A stretch of 64,000 nt of DNA from Paenibacillus_S vulneris (GCF_039543185.1 NZ_BAABJG010000006.1:372001-436000); one strand, 5' to 3'; positions 39,698 through 48,698 are shown, numbered from the stretch's first letter. The notes: a model not told the origin generated them from the sequence alone. Program-made: numbers and translations.

Positions 39698-40673
39698 TCT
39701 GATTCCCCCTTGTTACCTCCAGGAACTGCTCTTCCAGAGATTTGTTCTGGGTACGGATTCCGTATACGCGAATCCCTGCAGAGACCAGACGCTCATTGAG
39801 CTTGGCAATCTCCTCCCGGCTGCCGAGCTGTACCGTCAAGATCCCGTCCGTCTTGGCAGAAGCTCCTTCTTCGGCACCGCCGTTCTCAGACGGTGAGGCT
39901 GCATACGGTTGTACGTGCCCTTCTCCTAACAGATCGGATGCCGCTCTCGCCGCCTCATCCGGACGGTCAACCTCCAGCACCACTTCCAGCATGCCGGGCC
40001 CCGATGGTGCCTCCTTGAAGGATCGGACATCCAGCAGCCTTCCGTTCTGAATGATGGCGACCCGGTCGCACATCAGCTCCATCTCCGACAGCAGATGGCT
40101 CGATACGATAATGGCGATGCCTTCCTTCTGCGACAGCTGGCGCAAATAATCCCTCAGCTCTCTTATGCCTTCGGGATCTAGGCCATTCGTCGGCTCATCC
40201 AAAATCAATACGGAGGGACGGTGCAGAATGGCTTGGGCTACGCCCAAACGCTGCCTCATCCCGAGCGAATAGGTTTTCACCTTGTCGTGAATTCGGTGCT
40301 CCAGCTTAACCAGCGAAATCACTTCCTGCAGCCGCTCTTCCGTAATTCCCGGAATCATCCGGGCAAAATGCTGCAGGTTCTGGTAGCCGGTCATAAACTT
40401 ATAAAATTCCGGATTTTCTACAATAGCGCCAACATGCATCATCGCCTCTTCAAACCGGCTCTTGATGCTGAGGCCTTTGATCAGCACTTCCCCGACGGAC
40501 AAGGACATCAGCCCGACCATCATCCGAATGGTCGTTGTTTTGCCGGCCCCGTTAGGCCCGAGGAAGCCAAACACTTCTCCCGGAAGGACATCAAACGATA
40601 AATGGTCGACAATCGTCTTGGAGCCGATGCGTTTGGTTACATCTCGAAGCTGCACTACAGGAATGGTATTCAT
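39690..40673 (-). CDS. ABC transporter ATP-binding protein (bacitracin/ABC-2 class)
   Basis: This ATPase of 327 residues pairs with the ABC-2 permease that overlaps its 3' end. Walker A GPNGAGKTT, Q-loop, signature YSLGMRQRLGVAQAIL, Walker B SVLILDEPTNGLDP and the switch histidine in IIVSSHLLSEME are visible. After residue about 215 there is a C-terminal extension with a variable acidic stretch (SENGGAEEGASAKT) and a domain GSREEIAKLNERLVSAGIRVYGIR, common in the BcrA/NatA-like group. ATG 40673 has TTGGAGG upstream; a longer frame to 40706 is unlikely. Confidence 0.93.
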   Translation of the reverse strand: MNTIPVVQLRDVTKRIGSKTIVDHLSFDVLPGEVFGFLGPNGAGKTTTIRMMVGLMSLSVGEVLIKGLSIKSRFEEAMMHVGAIVENPEFYKFMTGYQNLQHFARMIPGITEERLQEVISLVKLEHRIHDKVKTYSLGMRQRLGVAQAILHRPSVLILDEPTNGLDPEGIRELRDYLRQLSQKEGIAIIVSSHLLSEMELMCDRVAIIQNGRLLDVRSFKEAPSGPGMLEVVLEVDRPDEAARAASDLLGEGHVQPYAASPSENGGAEEGASAKTDGILTVQLGSREEIAKLNERLVSAGIRVYGIRTQNKSLEEQFLEVTRGNQIV

Positions 40674-40796
40674 TAGGCCTCCAAAAGAAAAAAAGAATGG
40701 CCGCACATGGCGGAGTCACGGCAAAAAAAGGTATGGTCACTTTGTAGGAAAAGTATACCATACCCTTTAGTTTTGACCAAACCATGCGGCGCAATA

Positions 40797-41603
40797 CTAT
40801 TCTTGCTCGTAATACTGCGCCAGAGCAACCATCATGCTGCCCATTCTCTCTTCCTCAGGCGCCACGACCCGCTCGATCCCCTCATCACGAAGCGCTTCGG
40901 CCGTCACCTTCCCGACGGCTACGGCTACCGTATTCTCCCGGAAGGCCTCGAGGATCGACTCCTCCAGCCCCTTTTCCCGAGCGTAGCGCATCAGGAAGCG
41001 AACTTGCGGGGTGCTTGTGAAGGTCACCGCATCCACTTCTCCTCTTACGATCTCGGTGAGAAGCGTATCCACCACACCCAGCTCAGGGGGAACGTGCAAA
41101 TAAGGCAGGATTTCATAATATACGGCTCCCTGCTCCTCGAGCCAATGGACCAGCTGCGGAGCATGATCGCCGTACAGCTGGAGCGCTACGCGCTGCCCTT
41201 GCATCGGATACGGCTGAAGCGCCCGTACGATTCCTCTCGTCGTTCCGTCGTCATCCCGAACCTTGGGTGTCAGGCCGAGCGTTTTTAAGTATTTTACCGT
41301 TTTATAGCCGCGGGCGGCGATATTCGTTTGGTGCAGACAGTCCAAGAATGCATCGGCCACACCGATGCTCTCGGCCGTTTGGTACAACAGCTCCGTACCG
41401 GCTCCGGTGGTGAAAATAATCCAGTCGCTGCCTTCTTCCAGCAGCTTCTTTAACTGGGCTCCCACCTTCTCCTGCTCAAGCGCCACTGTGCCTTGCGCCG
41501 GACGTACCAGCGGGACGCCTCCCATCTTCTCGACGATCACGCTCATTTCCGCGGCCTTTCTCGGCCCGGTGATCGCTATCCGTTTCCCTTCCAACCTGCG
41601 CAT
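40797..41603 (-). CDS. Uroporphyrinogen-III synthase family (HemD-like) protein
   Basis: This 268-residue two-domain protein has the HemD fold. Seen are RRLEGKRIAITGPRKAAEMSVIVEKMGGVPLVRPA in domain 1, DWIIFTTGAGTELLYQ, ARGYKTVKYLKTLGL, GQRVALQLYGDHAPQLVHWLEEQGAVYYEILPY as the hinge into domain 2, and DAVTFTSTPQVRFLMRYA with AVGKVTAEALRDEGI. HemD closes the tetrapyrrole ring in haem and sirohaem synthesis. No other hem or nas gene is nearby. Solitary HemD-like proteins in Paenibacillus often lie next to nitrate or nitrite genes, which are not seen here, so its role in the main haem pathway is unproven. Confidence 0.85.
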   Translation of the reverse strand: MRRLEGKRIAITGPRKAAEMSVIVEKMGGVPLVRPAQGTVALEQEKVGAQLKKLLEEGSDWIIFTTGAGTELLYQTAESIGVADAFLDCLHQTNIAARGYKTVKYLKTLGLTPKVRDDDGTTRGIVRALQPYPMQGQRVALQLYGDHAPQLVHWLEEQGAVYYEILPYLHVPPELGVVDTLLTEIVRGEVDAVTFTSTPQVRFLMRYAREKGLEESILEAFRENTVAVAVGKVTAEALRDEGIERVVAPEEERMGSMMVALAQYYEQE

Positions 41604-41874
41604 CTCTTCTCTCCCTGTTCTATCTATTATTGCGTTATTTCATATCGAATTAGTTGTACTATATCGCAGAAGTTCGTTATTTACAACCAAAAACTGCTTA
41701 TCAAATCCATAAGCAAAGCTTATGCTATGTTAATTACGTATATTTTGACAGAAATTAAAGCATAAAGTTCAGGTATAGGGCTTGCAGCGGGCCCTGGATT
41801 CCATACCTTTCGCGGAAGCCCCAAAAAAGCCAGCCGACAGAGCGGTCTGACTTTTTGCGGTACGAGGGCTGAAC

Positions 41875-42957
41875 CTATGAAGCTGCCGGCGCCGGAGCAT
41901 ATTCGCTGTATTTTTGCTGAAGCTTCCTGATCTTCTTGATAAGCTCAGTCCCGATATAAGATTCATACTGGGTATAGATCGGCTCCCATGCGTTCATCCA
42001 CTCTTTACGCTCCTCCGGGCTCAATGTGTATATCTGTATCCGGGATTCGTTCCTGATTTCCTCAAGCTGCTTTTGATTCATTAGAATGGCGTTCTGGTTG
42101 GCCCATTCCGTCGTCTCCTCCATTGCCTCTTCAATCTGCTGCTGTATGTCAGCGGGGAGCTTCTTCCAGAATGTCCGGTTCATCAGGACGGCATAGCCGA
42201 GATAACCATGGTTGCTGATCGTCAAATACTTTTGAACCTGGTAAAACTTTTTCGTGTAAATATTGGAGATCGAATTTTCGCCACCATCCACAGTGCCGTT
42301 CTCAAGATTACGGTACACTTGATTAAACGGCATCTCCGTCGTCCGCATATCAAACAAACGAAATTCTGCGTCCAACAGCTTGCTGCGCATCGTCCGAAAA
42401 TGCTGACCCCTTAGGTCCGAAGGATGAACGATCGGCCCAATGTTACTTGTAAACTGCTTGAATCCGTTGCCCCAAAACGCCATGCCCACCATGTTAACCC
42501 GCTCCAGCTGTCCGAACAGCGTCGATCCGATCTCCCCCTGAAAGGCTTCCTGCACCGCTTCATTGGTTGGAAAAGCGAAGGGCAAATCGAGAGCCATCCA
42601 CGATGGCAGCAATTCCGACAGGTTCGGGAAGGACGGAGCGATCATCTGTACGCTGCCCTGCTGCAGCGCATCGATCTCATCCACCTCCGAATAAAGCACC
42701 CCGTTCGGATAAACCTCTACCTTGACACGATCGTTTGTCTTCTCCTTCACCAGTCTTGCAAATTCCTGAGCAGCCAGCCCCTTGGGGGTATTCTCCGCGA
42801 CGACATGGCTGAACTTGATCACAAGCTGGGTATCGAACCCTTCCTGCTCATCATCATAGGCAGCCGGCGCTTGCGACAGCATAGGGTAAAACCCTATCAG
42901 CACCGCCGCAGCCATTCCCGCGGCAACCATCAGCGCGATACTCCAATAGGATCTCAT
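41875..42957 (-). CDS. DctP-family solute-binding protein (probable DctB-like sensor partner)
   Basis: This is a C4-dicarboxylate binding protein of the TRAP DctP family, 360 residues, with an N-terminal signal anchor (residues 8-28) and no lipobox. Family features are LVIKFSHVVAENTPKGLAAQEFARLVKEKTNDRVKVEVYPNGVLY, FRTMRSKLLDAEFRLF and NLENGTVDGGENSISNIYTKKFYQVQKYLTISNHGY. No TRAP permease (DctQ, DctM) is in the window. In Bacillus subtilis a protein of this kind, DctB, acts as a co-sensor with the DctS/DctR two-component system for the DctP carrier. All three partners are present downstream here, so a sensory role is more likely than uptake. Confidence 0.88.
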   Translation of the reverse strand: MRSYWSIALMVAAGMAAAVLIGFYPMLSQAPAAYDDEQEGFDTQLVIKFSHVVAENTPKGLAAQEFARLVKEKTNDRVKVEVYPNGVLYSEVDEIDALQQGSVQMIAPSFPNLSELLPSWMALDLPFAFPTNEAVQEAFQGEIGSTLFGQLERVNMVGMAFWGNGFKQFTSNIGPIVHPSDLRGQHFRTMRSKLLDAEFRLFDMRTTEMPFNQVYRNLENGTVDGGENSISNIYTKKFYQVQKYLTISNHGYLGYAVLMNRTFWKKLPADIQQQIEEAMEETTEWANQNAILMNQKQLEEIRNESRIQIYTLSPEERKEWMNAWEPIYTQYESYIGTELIKKIRKLQQKYSEYAPAPAAS

Positions 42958-43005
42958 GATGCGACTCCTTGCTTCCCGTTTTAGATACGATAGACCTCTG
43001 CTTCG

Positions 43006-43911
43006 CTAGTGAATATCCTTTTTCTTGAACCGACCGCCCTTGACGTCATGGATATTGCCGATGGCTAAGAACGCGTTCTGGTCGTGGTCCTCTACGATCG
43101 ATTTCAGCTTGGCTTCTTCCAGCCGGGTAATAATGCAGAAGATGACCTTCTTTTCCCCGCCGGAAAATCCGCCTTCCCCGTTCAAATAGGTTACGCCCCG
43201 GCCCAGACGGCTGAGCAGCGCATCCCCGATAGCCTTGTAATTATCGCTGATGATCCAAACCGATTTGGATTCGTCGAAGCCTTCAATGGTGATGTCGATC
43301 ATTTTATAAGCAATATAATAAGCGATCAAGGAGTACATGGCATGATCCCAGCCGAACACGAAGCCTGCGCTGCCGAGAATAAACAGGTTGAAGAACATGA
43401 CGACTTCGCCTACGGAAAATGGAGTTTTCTTGTTGAGGAGAATTGCGACGATTTCCGTGCCATCGAGAGAGCCGCCGGAACGGATTACCATCCCTACGCC
43501 TATCCCGACGATAATACCGCCGAACACTGCCGCAAGCAGTGGATCAATAGTAAGCGGTGGCACAGGATGAAGCAGCCATGTCCCGACGGACATGAAGAAT
43601 ACGCTGATCAAAGTGGAAATTGCGAAGGTTTTTCCGATTTGCTTATAGCCTAGAAACAAAAACGGCATGTTAACCAGCAGTAAAAAGACACCAAGCGGAA
43701 TTCCGGTAAGATGGGACAAAATAATCGATATCCCTACGACACCGCCGTCAATAATATTATTCGGCACTAAAAATATTTCTAGTCCTACAGAAACTAAGGC
43801 TGCCCCCAGGAGCATGAAAAAAGCTCTTCTAATTAGTTGGAGCCGAGTGGCCCTGGAGTGATGCGGAAGTGTGGGCTCCGATTGATTTTTTTGCACAACG
43901 TTCGCTGACAT
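43006..43911 (-). CDS. YitT-family (DUF2179) membrane protein
   Basis: This is a membrane protein of 301 residues with five to six helices (FFMLLGAALVSVGLEIFLVPNNIIDGGVVGISIIL and GSLDGTEIVAILLNKKTPFSVGEVVMFFNLFIL) and a C-terminal cytoplasmic DUF2179 domain (FCIITRLEEAKLKSIVEDHDQNAFLAIGNIHDV). Family members are of unknown function; some are linked to siderophore or anion handling. ATG 43911 has GGGGGAAGAGGAA upstream. It overlaps the end of the preceding small gene by 83 bp in another frame. Confidence 0.9.
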   Translation of the reverse strand: MSANVVQKNQSEPTLPHHSRATRLQLIRRAFFMLLGAALVSVGLEIFLVPNNIIDGGVVGISIILSHLTGIPLGVFLLLVNMPFLFLGYKQIGKTFAISTLISVFFMSVGTWLLHPVPPLTIDPLLAAVFGGIIVGIGVGMVIRSGGSLDGTEIVAILLNKKTPFSVGEVVMFFNLFILGSAGFVFGWDHAMYSLIAYYIAYKMIDITIEGFDESKSVWIISDNYKAIGDALLSRLGRGVTYLNGEGGFSGGEKKVIFCIITRLEEAKLKSIVEDHDQNAFLAIGNIHDVKGGRFKKKDIH

Positions 43912-44122
43912 TTCCTCTTCCCCCTTCGATTAGTTGGTCGGTTAAATCGAACTCAACCGCAAGCTCCCAAATAATCATGTCTGTTGCTGCAAGCTGACCG
44001 CGGATAAATTCCTTTGACTGTTCAAGCTCATGGAGCTCCAACTGCCTTATCAGCGCTTGCTTGCGCACGAGCAACCGATCAAGATAATGTTCGATTTTGG
44101 ACTTGCGGTACGTTTCCGCCAT
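43829..44122 (-). CDS. Small coiled-coil protein, 97 residues, overlapping yitT
   Basis: The first 75 residues are helical and heptad-rich (YRKSKIEHYLDRLLVRKQALIRQLELHELEQSKEFIRGQLAATDMIIWELAVEFDL). ATG 44122 has GGGAGGGG in front. The last 27 codons overlap the yitT start in another frame and encode a low-complexity tail, so the frame may have lengthened by loss of a nearer stop. I do not recognise a family. It is probably co-transcribed with yitT. Confidence 0.65.
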   Translation of the reverse strand: MAETYRKSKIEHYLDRLLVRKQALIRQLELHELEQSKEFIRGQLAATDMIIWELAVEFDLTDQLIEGGRGNVSERCAKKSIGAHTSASLQGHSAPTN

Positions 44123-44271
44123 AACGTTGTTACCCCTCCCGGTAAGAATGATTGTTTCTTCACACTATAATTGTATTCATTTGTATACAAAAAATCAAAA
44201 AAATCAGCAAATAAATGAACTGCCAAGTTTAGGGACAACCTAATTCCATCTAATGAAAGGGGCTGTAACCG

Positions 44272-44685
44272 TTGAAACCATCCCGTTTTTATGCCATAAA
44301 AAGCAGCCTGTGTCTTCTGCTCTGCTTCCTGGTAATGTTCCAGCTGTCAGCCTGCGGAGGCAAGAGCAAAAGCAGCTCGGGAGGAAAAGGACAGCAAAAG
44401 GCACAGAGCACCCAGCAGCAAAAGCCGGTCGATTCCGCGCTGCGCGAGCAGATGAACATGTATAAGCAAATCAAGCAGCATGAGTATGAGGAAGCGGAAA
44501 AAATCAGAAAGGCGGACAAAGAGCAGCTCAAAAAGCTGCAGAAATCGCGGCAGCAATCCGGTACCTCGAAGGAGAAAGAAAAGGAGAAGGGCGGAAAATC
44601 CGGAGAAGAAGGCGAAGGAAAATCTGGAGGGAAGTCGGGAGGAAAATCAGGCGGCAGCTCCGGAGGCAGCCAAGGCAGCAAGTAA
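44272..44685 (+). CDS. Small lipoprotein with Lys/Gly/Ser-rich low-complexity tail
   Basis: This 137-residue protein starts at TTG 44272 behind AAAGGGGC. A signal sequence ends in the lipobox LSAC with Cys28 as the lipid anchor. Residues 29-100 are charged and helical (REQMNMYKQIKQHEYEEAEKIRKADKEQLKKL), and the rest is Gly/Ser/Lys repeats (GGKSGGKSGG). It is likely attached to the outer face of the membrane with a flexible tail. No family is recognised. It lies just before the DctS-like kinase, though a gap of 130 bp and a possible promoter separate them. Confidence 0.65.
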   Translation: MKPSRFYAIKSSLCLLLCFLVMFQLSACGGKSKSSSGGKGQQKAQSTQQQKPVDSALREQMNMYKQIKQHEYEEAEKIRKADKEQLKKLQKSRQQSGTSKEKEKEKGGKSGEEGEGKSGGKSGGKSGGSSGGSQGSK

Positions 44686-44815
44686 TGGGATGCCCTTCTG
44701 CCACTCTTGAATGACCTGTTCACCTATCCGATCCTAAAGGACACGGGTTTCTCAATCCTCCTTCGTATTGTATGATGGTAGGTATACATTGCCGGAAGGA
44801 GCCTCGCCATTCCTC

Positions 44816-46429
44816 ATGCTGCATCGTCTGAAAATCAACGGCAAAATCGCCATTCTGTCCTCGTGTATCGTGCTCTTTTCGCTGATGATCGGGGGAACGA
44901 TTCTCGTGGGGACCATCATCAGCCTGAACGAGACGGAGACCAGCCGCCGGCTCCTGGTTACGGCGCGAACAGTAGCGCAGCTGCCCGAGGTGACGGCCGG
45001 CGATAATCCCGCGGCCATTCAGGAGGCCGCGGAGCGCATTCGCATCATCAACGACGTGACCTACATCGTCGTGATGGACATGAACCGGGTGAGGCTCTCG
45101 CACCCGGTTCAATCCAAAATCGGCACGCCTTCGCTCAGTGCCGATGAAGGATCCGCCTTTGCCGAGCACACGTACGTGTCCAAGGCAAAGGGTGAGCTCG
45201 GCACGGCACTGCGCGCTTTCGTGCCGGTAATGAATGCCGACCATGTACAGGTCGGCGTCGTGCTGGTCGGGCAGATCATGCCGACCATCGGACAGGTGCT
45301 GCTCAATCTGAGCGGGCAGGCTTACGTCATTGTGCTGCTGTCGCTGCTGCCGGGCATATGGTGGTCATGGAAGCTCGCACAGCACATCAAGAAGCAGATG
45401 TTCGAGCTCGAGCCCCATGAAATCGCCCGCATTCTCGTTGAACGCACGGCGACGTTCCATGCCATGCACGAAGGGATCATCGCCATTGACAAGGATGAGC
45501 GGATTACGATATTTAATGATAAAGCGAAGCAGATCATGAAGATTGAGGGAGACGTTATCGGCAAGCCGATCCGCGACGTACTGCCGGACACCAGGCTGCC
45601 GGAAATTCTCGAAATGAATCATCCTGTATACAATCAGGAGCTGTTGTTCGGCACTACACTCATCATGAGCAACCGTGTTCCTATAACAGTGAACGATCAG
45701 ACCGTCGGTGCGGTAGCGATCTTTCAGGATCGCACCGAGGTTACGCGGATCGCCGAGGAGCTGACCGGGGTCAAAGCGTTCGTCGACGCGCTGCGGGTGC
45801 AGAGCCATGAATATATGAATAAGCTGCACACTATCGGCGGGCTGATTCAGCTGGGTAATAAAGAGAAGGCGCTGGCCTATTTATTCGAAATTTCCGAAGA
45901 AAAGGAAGAGCTGACCCGCTTCCTGAGCCAGAAGCTCAAGAATGACAGCGTTACCGGGCTGCTGCTCGGCAAGATCAGTCGGGGCAGTGAGCTCGGCATT
46001 CAGGTCGAAATCGACCGGCAGAGCCGTCTTGAGCATTTTCCGAGACTGCTGGATCATCATGATTTCGTCATTTTGTTAGGAAATTTGCTTGAGAATGCAT
46101 TTGACGCCCTGCAGTCCGTATCGCGTACGGAGAAGCGAATCTTCGTCAGCATTGAACAGGACGACGAGGTGCTCTCGATCCTGGTGGAGGATAACGGCGC
46201 CGGCATCGATCCTGATATCCGCGACCAGATCTTCAAGCAGGGATTCACCACAAAGGGAGTAAGCGGTCGCGGCATCGGTCTGTATCTTATCGCCGGCATT
46301 GTGCAAAAAGGCGAAGGCACGATCCATGTCGATTCGGTTCCGGGTGAGGGGACCAGCTTTCTTATTTCATTCCCGATGAAGCCGCACAGCGAAGACACAG
46401 GAGCCCCATCGGAAAGCTCCGATTCATAA
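44816..46429 (+). CDS. CitA/DcuS/DctS-type sensor histidine kinase
   Basis: This is a membrane sensor of C4-dicarboxylates or citrate. A first helix (ILSSCIVLFSLMIGGTILVGTIIS) is followed by an extracytoplasmic sensing domain of about 130 residues and a second helix (YVIVLLSLLPGIWWSWKLA). A cytoplasmic PAS domain contains GIIAIDKDERITIFNDKAKQIM. The DHp site is RVQSHEYMNKLHTIGGL with the phospho-accepting His, followed by the ATPase with N-box NLLENAFDAL, DNGAGID and GRGIGLYL. Frames start as early as 44768, but ATG 44816 fits the family best. The response regulator follows directly. With the DctB-like and DctP-like genes it forms a dispersed dicarboxylate module. Confidence 0.93.
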   Translation: MLHRLKINGKIAILSSCIVLFSLMIGGTILVGTIISLNETETSRRLLVTARTVAQLPEVTAGDNPAAIQEAAERIRIINDVTYIVVMDMNRVRLSHPVQSKIGTPSLSADEGSAFAEHTYVSKAKGELGTALRAFVPVMNADHVQVGVVLVGQIMPTIGQVLLNLSGQAYVIVLLSLLPGIWWSWKLAQHIKKQMFELEPHEIARILVERTATFHAMHEGIIAIDKDERITIFNDKAKQIMKIEGDVIGKPIRDVLPDTRLPEILEMNHPVYNQELLFGTTLIMSNRVPITVNDQTVGAVAIFQDRTEVTRIAEELTGVKAFVDALRVQSHEYMNKLHTIGGLIQLGNKEKALAYLFEISEEKEELTRFLSQKLKNDSVTGLLLGKISRGSELGIQVEIDRQSRLEHFPRLLDHHDFVILLGNLLENAFDALQSVSRTEKRIFVSIEQDDEVLSILVEDNGAGIDPDIRDQIFKQGFTTKGVSGRGIGLYLIAGIVQKGEGTIHVDSVPGEGTSFLISFPMKPHSEDTGAPSESSDS

Positions 46430-46470
46430 GAAACCAAATGATGATGATTGGAGGAAGGCGGGAGAACCCT

Positions 46471-47214
46471 ATGACAAAGATATTTCAGGTGCTGTTAGTA
46501 GAAGATGACCTTATGGTACAGGAGGTGAACCGGCAGTTCGTGGAGCAGGTCGAGGGCTTCGCCGTAGCAGGGGTTGCCGGCACCGGCACGGAAGGCATGG
46601 AGCGCATCCGGGAGCTGAAGCCGGATCTTGTGATTATGGACATCTACATGCCCCAGCAGGACGGCATCGAGACACTGACGCAAATCCGGCAGGAGCAGCT
46701 CGCTGTGGATGTGATGGTCATCAGTGCGGCCAATGATCAAAAAACGATTCAGCGGATGCTTCAATACGGCGCCGTAGACTATATCATGAAACCGTTTAAA
46801 TTTGAACGGGTCCGGCAAGCGCTGGAGCATTACCGCAGGATGAAGCTGGCGCTAGAGCATAGCGGCACGATTTCGCAAAGCGAGCTGGACCGCATGCTTC
46901 AACGGGGTAGTGACCGTCCTCCGGCTGCTTCGGAAGCAGCGTCGGCTGGCAAGCATGCCCCGGCCGCAGATGCCTGGCTGTCGGCAGCCGAGCTGCCCAA
47001 AGGGCTGCAGGCCGTCACGATGAAGCAAATCGTCCAATTTCTCGTGCAGCAGCCCAGCCCGCTCTCGGCGGAGGAAGTCGCGGAAGGGGTCGGCATTGCG
47101 CGGGTGACCGCCCGAAGATACCTAGAGTACCTGGAGAAGACCGGAAAGGTCCGTCTTGATCTGCAATACGGGGTCGGCCGCCCGGTCAATAAATATGTGC
47201 TGGCCTCCCGATAG
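46471..47214 (+). CDS. CitB/DctR-type response regulator
   Basis: This regulator of about 247 residues pairs with the kinase encoded just upstream. The receiver has the acidic pair VEDD, acceptor Asp in LVIMDIYMPQQDG, and Lys in IMKPFKF. A linker rich in Ala/Ser leads to a C-terminal helix-turn-helix: PLSAEEVAEGVGIARVTARRYLEYLEKTGKVRLDLQYGVGRPVNKY, the DcuR/CitB form. The frame opens at 46438, but ATG 46471 has GGGAG upstream and gives the usual start MTKIFQVLLVEDD. Probable targets are the carrier at 48833 and the operon itself. Confidence 0.93.
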   Translation: MTKIFQVLLVEDDLMVQEVNRQFVEQVEGFAVAGVAGTGTEGMERIRELKPDLVIMDIYMPQQDGIETLTQIRQEQLAVDVMVISAANDQKTIQRMLQYGAVDYIMKPFKFERVRQALEHYRRMKLALEHSGTISQSELDRMLQRGSDRPPAASEAASAGKHAPAADAWLSAAELPKGLQAVTMKQIVQFLVQQPSPLSAEEVAEGVGIARVTARRYLEYLEKTGKVRLDLQYGVGRPVNKYVLASR

Positions 47215-47266
47215 AGGCGGTTCTCGGTTGCCGCAAGGCCGCCCCTATGGGACTGCCCGGGATGAA

Positions 47267-48037
47267 TCAGACCTTCCTTGCTTTGAGCATCATATAGCTC
47301 CCAACAAACTCCTTCAGCCTGCCACCCTCGCTACGCACTCCCAGCTGCTTTCTTACCTCCGCCGGCCAGCCCAGCATATCCGCCTCGAGCTGATCCTGTA
47401 CGTCCTTAGGGACGTTCATGCGGGCGCACCACGACTCGAAAGAAAAAGGTTTAACCGATTGTTGCAATTGCTCTAGCCGCAGCCCGGCCATTTCCGTCCG
47501 CCGAATCCACTCCGTCTTTTTCCAGGCGCGAAAATGACTAGGATCTCTCCGCTTTTCCACGTCGTTATACAGCGTGTCGAGCAAATCCGGCTCCAGAACC
47601 ACGTTATCCATCAGAATAAAGCAACCGTGCGGTTTCAGCACGCGAGCGGCCTCCTCAACAAACCGGTCTGCATCGGGAAAATGGTGAGCGGCAATACGGC
47701 ACGCCACCAGATCGAACGACTCATCCTCAAAAGGCAGATGCTCCGCATCACCCTGTACATAGGTTACGTTAACCGCACCTTTGCTGCGGATGAACGCCTC
47801 TGCTTCCCGCAGCATCTCCGGCGTCATATCCAGCGTCGTCACTTCCCGAACCGCCCCGGCCAATGCGAGCGCGCAATGCCCTCCTCCTGTAGCGATGTCC
47901 AGTGCGGATTGAGCCTGCTCCTCCTTGACCCAATCCCCCAGCAGAGTCAAATCATGACCTGATGCATGACGCGGACTGCTCACATACTTGGCCGCATTTG
48001 CTCCGAATTGCGCCTTCACCTGCTCCTTGATATCCAT
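47267..48037 (-). CDS. Class I SAM-dependent methyltransferase
   Basis: This methyltransferase of about 256 residues carries ALDIATGGGHCALALAG as motif I, VREVTTLDMTPEML as motif II, DAEHLPFEDESFDLVACRIAAHHFPD in the next, and a C-terminal extension that is typical of UbiE/YcgJ-like enzymes. The long frame begins at 48154, but ATG 48037 (MDIKEQVKAQFGANAAKYV) is the family start and has GGAGAGGCGGG before it. It sits between the dct regulator and copZ on the opposite strand and is monocistronic. The substrate is unknown. Confidence 0.88.
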   Translation of the reverse strand: MDIKEQVKAQFGANAAKYVSSPRHASGHDLTLLGDWVKEEQAQSALDIATGGGHCALALAGAVREVTTLDMTPEMLREAEAFIRSKGAVNVTYVQGDAEHLPFEDESFDLVACRIAAHHFPDADRFVEEAARVLKPHGCFILMDNVVLEPDLLDTLYNDVEKRRDPSHFRAWKKTEWIRRTEMAGLRLEQLQQSVKPFSFESWCARMNVPKDVQDQLEADMLGWPAEVRKQLGVRSEGGRLKEFVGSYMMLKARKV

Positions 48038-48293
48038 ACCTAATCCCGCCTCTCCATTTAGTTTCATAAGATGAAACTCAGTTTTAAATAATGAGATTGA
48101 TACTATAAAAATATCGCATTGGCTGTGGTTTGTAAAGATGTGGCGCAAGCCCAATTTTACTAGGAAGCCTTCTTATGTAATCTGCCTATCTATGGAAACA
48201 CAAATGAACCCCACATAAGGGAGACCATGGCTTCGAAACGGGCTCAGCTGCTTCTTTTGTGGCGTGCCCCGAAATCTATAAATGGTATAGTCC

Positions 48294-48338
48294 ATAAAAA
48301 AAACGCAGGCTCCAGAGCAACCCGCTCCCGCCTGCGTT
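48294..48338 (-). terminator. Terminator after copZ
   Basis: On the minus strand AACGCAGGC (48338-48330) pairs with GCCTGCGTT (48310-48302) around a 19-nt loop, followed by TTTTTTT. It begins 14 bp after the copZ stop. The rest of the 314-bp gap to the methyltransferase gene shows nothing else. Confidence 0.85.
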
Positions 48339-48351
48339 CTTGTATACGAGG

Positions 48352-48555
48352 TTATTTCACCACATCGTACCCTTGATCTTCAATCGCTTCTTGAATAGCC
48401 GTTTCGTTCAGCTTCTTCTCATCAAAGGAAACGGTCACGGTTTTGTCCGGCAAGCTCACGCTGCCGTTAGCTCCAATCTCCTTTAATGCGCCTTCTATAG
48501 AGTTTACACAGTGGTTGCAGGACATTCCTTCCACCTTCAACGTAATGGTTTGCAT
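48352..48555 (-). CDS. copZ: Copper chaperone CopZ
   Basis: This is a 67-residue heavy-metal-associated domain protein. The copper site GMSCNHCVNSIEGAL has the GMxCxxC motif, and the remaining ferredoxin-like fold is complete (IGANGSVSLPDKTVTVSFDEKKLNETAIQEAIEDQGYDV). ATG 48555 has AGAGGAG upstream; three more codons upstream are possible. The promoter carries a CsoR operator, so it is induced by copper. The usual partners copA and csoR are absent from the window; the CopC-CopD fusion at 5844 is 40 kb away. Confidence 0.93.
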   Translation of the reverse strand: MQTITLKVEGMSCNHCVNSIEGALKEIGANGSVSLPDKTVTVSFDEKKLNETAIQEAIEDQGYDVVK

Positions 48556-48577
48556 TCTAATCACTCCTCTCGAATTG

Positions 48578-48607
48578 ATTATAATATACCCCCGTAGGGT
48601 ATGTCAA
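48578..48607 (-). promoter_or_regulatory. copZ promoter with CsoR operator in its spacer
   Basis: On the minus strand TTGACA (48607-48602) and TATAAT (48583-48578) are 18 bp apart. The spacer holds the GC-rich dyad ATACCCTACGGGGGTAT (48586-48602), which matches the CsoR operator consensus, so Cu-free CsoR would block the promoter. The start codon is 22 bp downstream. Confidence 0.88.
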
Positions 48608-48684
48608 TTACTGTTCCTTTATACCTTCCTTAAGACCAAAAAGACCAAAAGCACCAATATGGTCAAATGATTCACATTTCCTAT

Positions 48685-48698
48685 TGTAAGCGATAACA
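48685..48698 (+). promoter_or_regulatory. cre site (CcpA) upstream of the dicarboxylate carrier gene
   Basis: TGTAAGCGATAACA matches the cre consensus TGWAANCGNTNWCA at every fixed position. It lies 135 bp before the start at 48833, which suggests catabolite repression by CcpA, as for dctP of Bacillus subtilis. Confidence 0.75.

Noticed and set aside
41875..42957. TRAP transporter uptake system
   Set aside because: Only the binding protein is present and no DctQ or DctM gene lies nearby; the setting with DctS/DctR-like genes fits a sensor role better.
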